Shown here in pieces: positions 60,572-64,000 of a stretch of 64,000 bases of DNA. Under the pieces are notes generated by a model. That model did no database searches. It had not been told where the DNA came from and saw only the letters and a list, made by a program, of their open reading frames with translations. Each line of letters opens with the position of its first letter. The first letter of the stretch is position 1. The stretch is taken from contig NZ_JACVQA010000009.1 in NCBI RefSeq assembly GCF_018881595.1, positions 23,307 to 87,306 of the forward strand, in the 5' to 3' direction. Made by a program: the position numbers and the translations under genes. This DNA comes from Polynucleobacter sp. UK-Gri1-W3 (GTDB lineage: Bacteria; Pseudomonadota; Gammaproteobacteria; Burkholderiales; Burkholderiaceae).

Positions 60572-61237
60572 TTATTGTTTATTAAAACCCACCCACCCAG
60601 CTTGATATTCTGCAAATAACAAAGTAGCTTCTGCGGCACTAGCAAACTCAGCCACTAAACGACCTTTACCCCCAATTTCAGGACTTGTTAAAAATGATAC
60701 TTGCTGATTTTCACCGGGTAAAAAATTTACGTTTAGGGGGCAATCATCAACTACAACCAAAGTCTTCTCGTCCACACACGGGAAAATTGCCAGCATTTCT
60801 TTTAAATGATGTGCAGCAGAAGGAAACCAATACTGCATATCTAAATCGAAAGAGTCTAGATAAAGGAAATTAATAGTCTTATTCTCAGCAGTAAAGTGCC
60901 TATTAAGCCCAGTCAAATAATGAACGCTATCATCCTGGTTTACAGATACCCTTTTACTTACCAAATTTTTGCATGCTGAAACCGACTGCGGGTTGATATC
61001 CACCGTAAAACAAACAGATTCGGTATCGCGGGTCGTAATATATTTGTCAAACATCACTGTACTTTGACCATCGCCAGCCCAATTATTTGCGAGTCTTGCG
61101 CATCCGGTTTCAACTATGACTAATGGCCCATGAATTGAATCTAGATATTCAAAAATTTTTCGAAATGTTTTTTCGCGATGAGCTAATTGAGGAGCAGCGA
61201 TGCTATCAAAAAATACCCAGAACTCATTATTTTTCAT
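60572..61237 (-). CDS. SAM-dependent methyltransferase-like protein
   Basis: A 221-residue protein. VETGCARLANNWAGDGQST (42-60) reads as the glycine-rich SAM loop, CFTVDINPQSVSACKNL (76-92) as the acidic end of strand 2, INFLYLDSFDLD as motif II and LVVVDDCPL as the following strand: the layout of class I methyltransferases of the type that modify sugars or metabolites (Methyltransf_24-like). The first glycine is followed by C-A-R instead of the common x-G. It starts 13 bp before the TPR/GT9 gene on the same strand and likely works with it. Substrate unknown. Confidence 0.62.
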   Translation of the reverse strand: MKNNEFWVFFDSIAAPQLAHREKTFRKIFEYLDSIHGPLVIVETGCARLANNWAGDGQSTVMFDKYITTRDTESVCFTVDINPQSVSACKNLVSKRVSVNQDDSVHYLTGLNRHFTAENKTINFLYLDSFDLDMQYWFPSAAHHLKEMLAIFPCVDEKTLVVVDDCPLNVNFLPGENQQVSFLTSPEIGGKGRLVAEFASAAEATLLFAEYQAGWVGFNKQ

Positions 61238-61318
61238 TGGGAAGCTTAATGATGAAGAAAGGATGTTTTCACCAAAACTATTTGAGCGTTGCCTTCAAAT
61301 AATTCAAATAAAGATATT

Positions 61319-61390
61319 TGGTGCCCCTTGTCCGACTCGAACAGACCACCTACTGATTACAAAGCAGTTTAACAGCTGTGCCAGTAAGGC
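61319..61390 (-). tRNA. tRNA-Thr(UGU), degenerate: intact 3' part, broken 5' part (probable attachment site)
   Basis: Read on the minus strand, 61365-61319 matches the 3' part of a threonine tRNA: anticodon loop TTTGTAA (anticodon UGU), variable loop AGGTG, T arm GTCTG-TTCGAGT-CGGAC, acceptor strand AAGGGGC, discriminator A and encoded CCA. The 5' part fails: the acceptor strand should read GCCCCTT but the sequence reads GCCTTAC (two mismatches and wobbles), the D stem lacks its 3' half, and the first anticodon-stem pair next to the loop is C-T. It is about 72 nt long. It is therefore probably not functional but a 3' duplicate left by an element inserted in an intact tRNA gene. Confidence 0.55.
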
Positions 61391-61571
61391 CTCCCCTATA
61401 CAGTCATTGGGCTTGGTTAATATTAAACCACATTGGATCACGTTTTTATCAGCTTAGGTTGACACTTTGTTGACGGATTTTCAATGAGGGGTCTTGTTCA
61501 GCACTTACGCCCTACAGAATGAGTATGCCTCAATTTTAATGCGTTGCTTAATTCAAATTAAACGTTTAACT
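61391..61571. other. Intergenic stretch inside the presumed island
   Basis: No gene recognised. Together with 61238-61318 it separates the methyltransferase gene from the nucleotidyltransferase gene. No clear terminator for the latter was seen. Confidence 0.4.
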
Positions 61572-62612
61572 TCACTTCAGGGGCTTAACAATTCTCCGGT
61601 TACCCATATCATCAACTGCAATCTTATCGGCAACGGCTGATGGAAACACCTTGATATCCTCAAAGCTATATTGCGGCAAATGACTGTTAATCAAATCAAC
61701 CACAATACGGGCCTGACTAGCATCACGGATGCGCTTGCCCGGATCTCTATCGGGTTGATCAGCCATCCACAGCTTAAATAAAGCAAAAGCACGGGGATCA
61801 ACTGTATTCATACGGGCCATCTTGCCATTAACGCCAACGATAACCTCACTAAATTTGGGTGCACTGAGTAACCAATCTGCATTACGCGCTTTTACTACCC
61901 AAAAATCATCAACCAGAGCACTAAAGCGACCAGGCTCAGCATCACTGCCCTGACCCATGCGGCGCAAAATATCAACCTCATAGCCATCTTTATTAACAGC
62001 GGTATACAGCTGGTCATCACGCAGCGTGAAGGTTGAATCAATGCTCTGAAGAAAGCCCAGCATACCGCCAGCAAGGGTATTTTCTTGAGTAAACAAGCTT
62101 AATTTTTTACGGTTATCCCATAGCAAGTCAACATCCCGAGTTGCCAGATGAGCCTCATTAAGGCGGACCCCAGCGGCAGTCTCATAGGCATATAGTGCGT
62201 TAGTGCCAATAATGGTGAACTTGTCAGACATGCCAGCATCACTCAACCCAACCAGGATATCAATAATGATGTTGGGTGTTCTGCCCACCCTGAGCGCACG
62301 ATTTAGTCGCTGATGCTTTACGGCGGCTTGCTTTAACCCTGACGAGAGTTCTGCTGCGCGCGCTTTGCCGGCGGTAAATTTGTTGTAGATGGCTTCTGTT
62401 TCAGCGCTTTTGGCACCAAGGCCGGTTTGGTCGCCCCTAGTAGTCGTGCGCACCAGATATTCCTTACCTTTAACGGTTTTCCAAACCATTCCGCCACGAA
62501 ACTCTGCCGACCGTAATTTAGCCTGCTCTAAAGCGGTAAATGCGCTTTTAGCGTCAATATATTGCCGGATGGAATCTTCGGGAAGATCTATTATTTCCAA
62601 GTTATTTTGCAT
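61572..62612 (-). CDS. Nucleotidyltransferase-fold protein, GSU2403-like
   Basis: A 346-residue protein. The core resembles the polymerase-beta nucleotidyltransferase fold as in the AbiEii/GSU2403 group: FTIIGTNALYAYETAAGV (133-150) then TRDVDLLWD (158-166) with D160 and D162 as the metal aspartates, followed by VDILRRM with a third. The N-terminal part (1-110) is helical and rich in K and R. Proteins of this type are frequent on mobile elements and some act as toxins that modify tRNA; no antitoxin-like gene is adjacent in the same direction. It has a strong promoter (TTGACA) and probably no leader. Confidence 0.65.
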   Translation of the reverse strand: MQNNLEIIDLPEDSIRQYIDAKSAFTALEQAKLRSAEFRGGMVWKTVKGKEYLVRTTTRGDQTGLGAKSAETEAIYNKFTAGKARAAELSSGLKQAAVKHQRLNRALRVGRTPNIIIDILVGLSDAGMSDKFTIIGTNALYAYETAAGVRLNEAHLATRDVDLLWDNRKKLSLFTQENTLAGGMLGFLQSIDSTFTLRDDQLYTAVNKDGYEVDILRRMGQGSDAEPGRFSALVDDFWVVKARNADWLLSAPKFSEVIVGVNGKMARMNTVDPRAFALFKLWMADQPDRDPGKRIRDASQARIVVDLINSHLPQYSFEDIKVFPSAVADKIAVDDMGNRRIVKPLK

Positions 62613-62618
62613 TTTAAT

Positions 62619-62647
62619 AAATTACTTGGAAATATAGGCGTTGTCAA
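62619..62647 (-). promoter_or_regulatory. Promoter of the nucleotidyltransferase gene, leaderless spacing
   Basis: On the minus strand a perfect TTGACA (62642-62647), a 17-bp spacer and TAATTT (62619-62624), which ends 6 nt before the ATG at 62612. This is the best -35 example of the pattern in which transcription should begin at the start codon. Confidence 0.6.
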
Positions 62648-62750
62648 TCAAAACCCCTGTATAGCCCCACTAATTACGTAAAACTTTGGACCTTATACAT
62701 AGCAGGCATTCAAAAACTAATTTTTATGACTTCAAATGAAGGTGTAAATT

Positions 62751-62780
62751 GTTACTTAACATTAATAATAATTAAGTAAC
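62751..62780 (+). promoter_or_regulatory. Perfect 9-bp inverted repeat upstream of the HTH gene (candidate operator)
   Basis: GTTACTTAA (62751-62759) and TTAAGTAAC (62772-62780) are exact reverse complements with a 12-bp AT-rich spacer. The repeat ends 15 bp before the ATG of the HTH gene, over or just after its promoter. Half-site centres are 21 bp apart, two turns of the helix, as for a dimeric repressor. Confidence 0.6.
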
Positions 62781-62795
62781 TTTTAAAAGGTCCAT

Positions 62796-63761
62796 ATGTC
62801 AAACGGAAAAACGCTGGTGCAAATTGCCTTAGAGATATTGAAATGCAATCAAACAGAATTAGCTATAGAGATGGGTGTCTCCAAAGCCCAGATCAGCAAG
62901 TGGAAGAATGGGGAGTCAATGTCGGCAGTTATGGAAAAGAAACTGCGCGATATAACCCAGGCTGGAGACCTTGATCCCGATTTTGTAATCTCTTGCGGAT
63001 CGGTGGACGACGCTAAAAAATGGGCCAAATTGATCACTTACCAAATGTATAACAATGAGGCCGAACTAGATTATGGGATTGAGGATGAAGCGGTTTGTGC
63101 CGAGCTAATGAGAATCTTAGCCCTCATTGGAGTCAACATTCCAAAACCTTTTCCGCAAGAGTTCATTTTGCAATGGGAATATGAGGAAATGTATGACCAC
63201 TATGGCGAGGGCAATGATAAGGTTGATGCGACGATAGATGCATTTGAAGAGCAGCCCCTCATTCATTTAATCAGATCAATTTTTGATAATTACGCCTGCA
63301 TTGATCATTTCATTGGAATGTATGTATCCAACCTGGGATTAAATCATCCAAACTTTCAAAATCTGGAAGCCAAGCAAGAGATCTTGCATCGTCAGCTTGA
63401 GCTTGCTACAGCAAAGGCCAATGTGAATAAAGAAATCGCGCCTTTATTTGGAAAGTTTCAGTTCATCACGATGAGTGATTTCAGCAATTTAATTGGTGAA
63501 GTTAAGGCGAAGGCATATGAATTAGGCCTTCCGCTTGAAGCCGAATTGAATGACCTAATAACCGAGAATCCTGAGAACATTAGGGATGACACTAGTGACC
63601 GGGATATGTGGATATTTCAAAGTCAGCGCAGCCATCCAGATATCTATATGAATGAATTGCTGGAAGGAATGAGGGCGATCCATGCAGTACTACCTTTGAT
63701 TCTTAAAAAACTGGATATTAGCCCAGAAGAGATAAATGCTGCACTTACTGAGGCGCCCTGA
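62796..63761 (+). CDS. HTH (XRE-type) protein with uncharacterised C-terminal region
   Basis: A 321-residue protein. Residues 13-45 form a helix-turn-helix (NQTELAIEMGVSKAQISKWKNG), the phage-repressor type, with recognition helix SKAQISKWK. The remaining 270 residues are acidic, helical and not recognised (no catalytic motif, no membrane segment). AAAGG stands 6 nt before the ATG. It is divergent from the nucleotidyltransferase gene over a 183-bp gap containing a large inverted repeat. Whether it is a plain autorepressor of the element or a toxin/antitoxin or defence component cannot be told. Confidence 0.7.
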   Translation: MSNGKTLVQIALEILKCNQTELAIEMGVSKAQISKWKNGESMSAVMEKKLRDITQAGDLDPDFVISCGSVDDAKKWAKLITYQMYNNEAELDYGIEDEAVCAELMRILALIGVNIPKPFPQEFILQWEYEEMYDHYGEGNDKVDATIDAFEEQPLIHLIRSIFDNYACIDHFIGMYVSNLGLNHPNFQNLEAKQEILHRQLELATAKANVNKEIAPLFGKFQFITMSDFSNLIGEVKAKAYELGLPLEAELNDLITENPENIRDDTSDRDMWIFQSQRSHPDIYMNELLEGMRAIHAVLPLILKKLDISPEEINAALTEAP

Positions 63762-63874
63762 CTGAGGGGCGGCGAGAGTATGACTTTTCTATAATGGGAT
63801 CTGTGGCTGCTTTTAAAGCTCATTTGGACGCCGATAGCTCACTAGGTTGCAATCTTAAATGTCTCAATTCGGCC
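63762..63874. other. Non-coding stretch before the insertion sequence
   Basis: No gene seen. It contains a TATAAT at 63790-63795 without a matching -35 box. The sequence between about 63800 and 63870 is unlike the neighbouring genes and may belong to an older insertion. Confidence 0.35.
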
Positions 63875-64000
63875 GAGGCTGTGTAAAAACCCCCAATAAT
63901 CTCCCTGTTTTTGTAAACACCTAAGCACCCTCAAACGTTAATTCAGTATCACTAATTAACGGATGTTCATGAAGATGAAACGATTCATTACTGGCCAAGA
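63875..64000 (+). mobile_element. Left end of an IS1182-family insertion sequence (cut by window)
   Basis: GAGGCTGTGTAAAAAC at 63875-63890 looks like an insertion-sequence terminus, and the following 80 bp lead to the transposase start. The element runs off the window, so its other end, target duplication and family cannot be verified here. Confidence 0.5.
63969..64000 (+). CDS. IS1182-family transposase, N-terminal fragment
   Basis: Only about ten codons are inside the window: MKMKRFITGQ followed by the first bases of the next codon. This matches the opening of IS1182-type DDE transposases (MKRFI-x-G-x-D/H-R...), which I know from the family. The start could equally be the ATG at 63963 or 63975. 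With so few residues the call is a recognition, not proof. Confidence 0.5.
   Translation, partial: MKMKRFITGQ

Noticed and set aside
61200..61457. 85-aa plus-strand frame around the tRNA remnant
   Set aside because: Its central part is simply the antisense of the tRNA sequence.
1..64000. CRISPR arrays, rRNA genes, riboswitches, replication origin
   Set aside because: No regularly spaced repeats, no rRNA-like sequence and no DnaA-box cluster were noticed; the only direct repeats are the bioD and mraZ ones.

Overview
The window looks like a chromosome segment of a low-to-moderate GC betaproteobacterium of the order Burkholderiales, most likely Polynucleobacter or a close relative. This rests on gene order and protein character recognised by eye (pilBCD-coaE-zapD, one complete dcw cluster, rpe-trpEGDC, bioBAFD, hemA-prfA-prmC-grxD-rmuC); no database search was run. 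About 61 kb is compact core genome with very short intergenic gaps.

Layout. 1-3.2 kb (+): tail of a type II/IV pilus ATPase, pilC, a short pilD, coaE, zapD. 3.2-5.75 kb (-): Nudix hydrolase, DUF815 ATPase, argJ. 5.8-8.4 kb (-): a two-subunit molybdenum hydroxylase (isoquinoline 1-oxidoreductase type). 8.6-11.4 kb: secA (-), divergent from dciA (+). 11.9-31.1 kb (-): lpxC, a peroxiredoxin, then the complete division and cell-wall cluster read backwards from ftsZ to mraZ, headed by a well-formed promoter with three 10-bp MraZ-type repeats. 31.3-36.4 kb: coq7 and bioB (-), divergent from bioA-bioF-bioD (+). 36.5-40.2 kb: M20 amidohydrolase, enoyl-CoA hydratase, mltA, apaG. 40.2-44.8 kb (+): rpe-trpE-trpG-trpD-trpC. 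44.8-47.0 kb: a MASE1-like membrane protein, a small winged-helix protein, ychF. 47.0-51.6 kb (+): UbiH-type monooxygenase, dsbC, M61 peptidase, ung. 51.6-56.8 kb: a small membrane protein facing hemA-prfA-prmC-grxD-rmuC. 56.9-61.2 kb: phasin, MHS-type transporter, TPR/glycosyltransferase-like protein, methyltransferase-like protein.

The right end differs. At 61.32 kb there is the 3' part of a tRNA-Thr(UGU), from the anticodon arm to CCA, whose 5' part is degenerate. This is the footprint left when an element integrates into a tRNA 3' end. Beyond it lie a nucleotidyltransferase-fold protein (GSU2403-like), a divergent HTH protein with a perfect 9-bp inverted repeat in its promoter, and at the window edge the first codons of what looks like an IS1182-family transposase. 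I read 61.32-64.0 kb as the left edge of an integrated island that continues past the window.

A second theme is promoter structure. Several operon-leading genes (hemA, rpe, ychF, the UbiH gene, the M20 gene, mltA, the nucleotidyltransferase) have a -10-like hexamer ending only 6-7 nt before the ATG and no Shine-Dalgarno sequence, suggesting leaderless transcripts. I did not find a clearly new multi-gene system. The island cargo pair and the leaderless pattern are the items most worth following.
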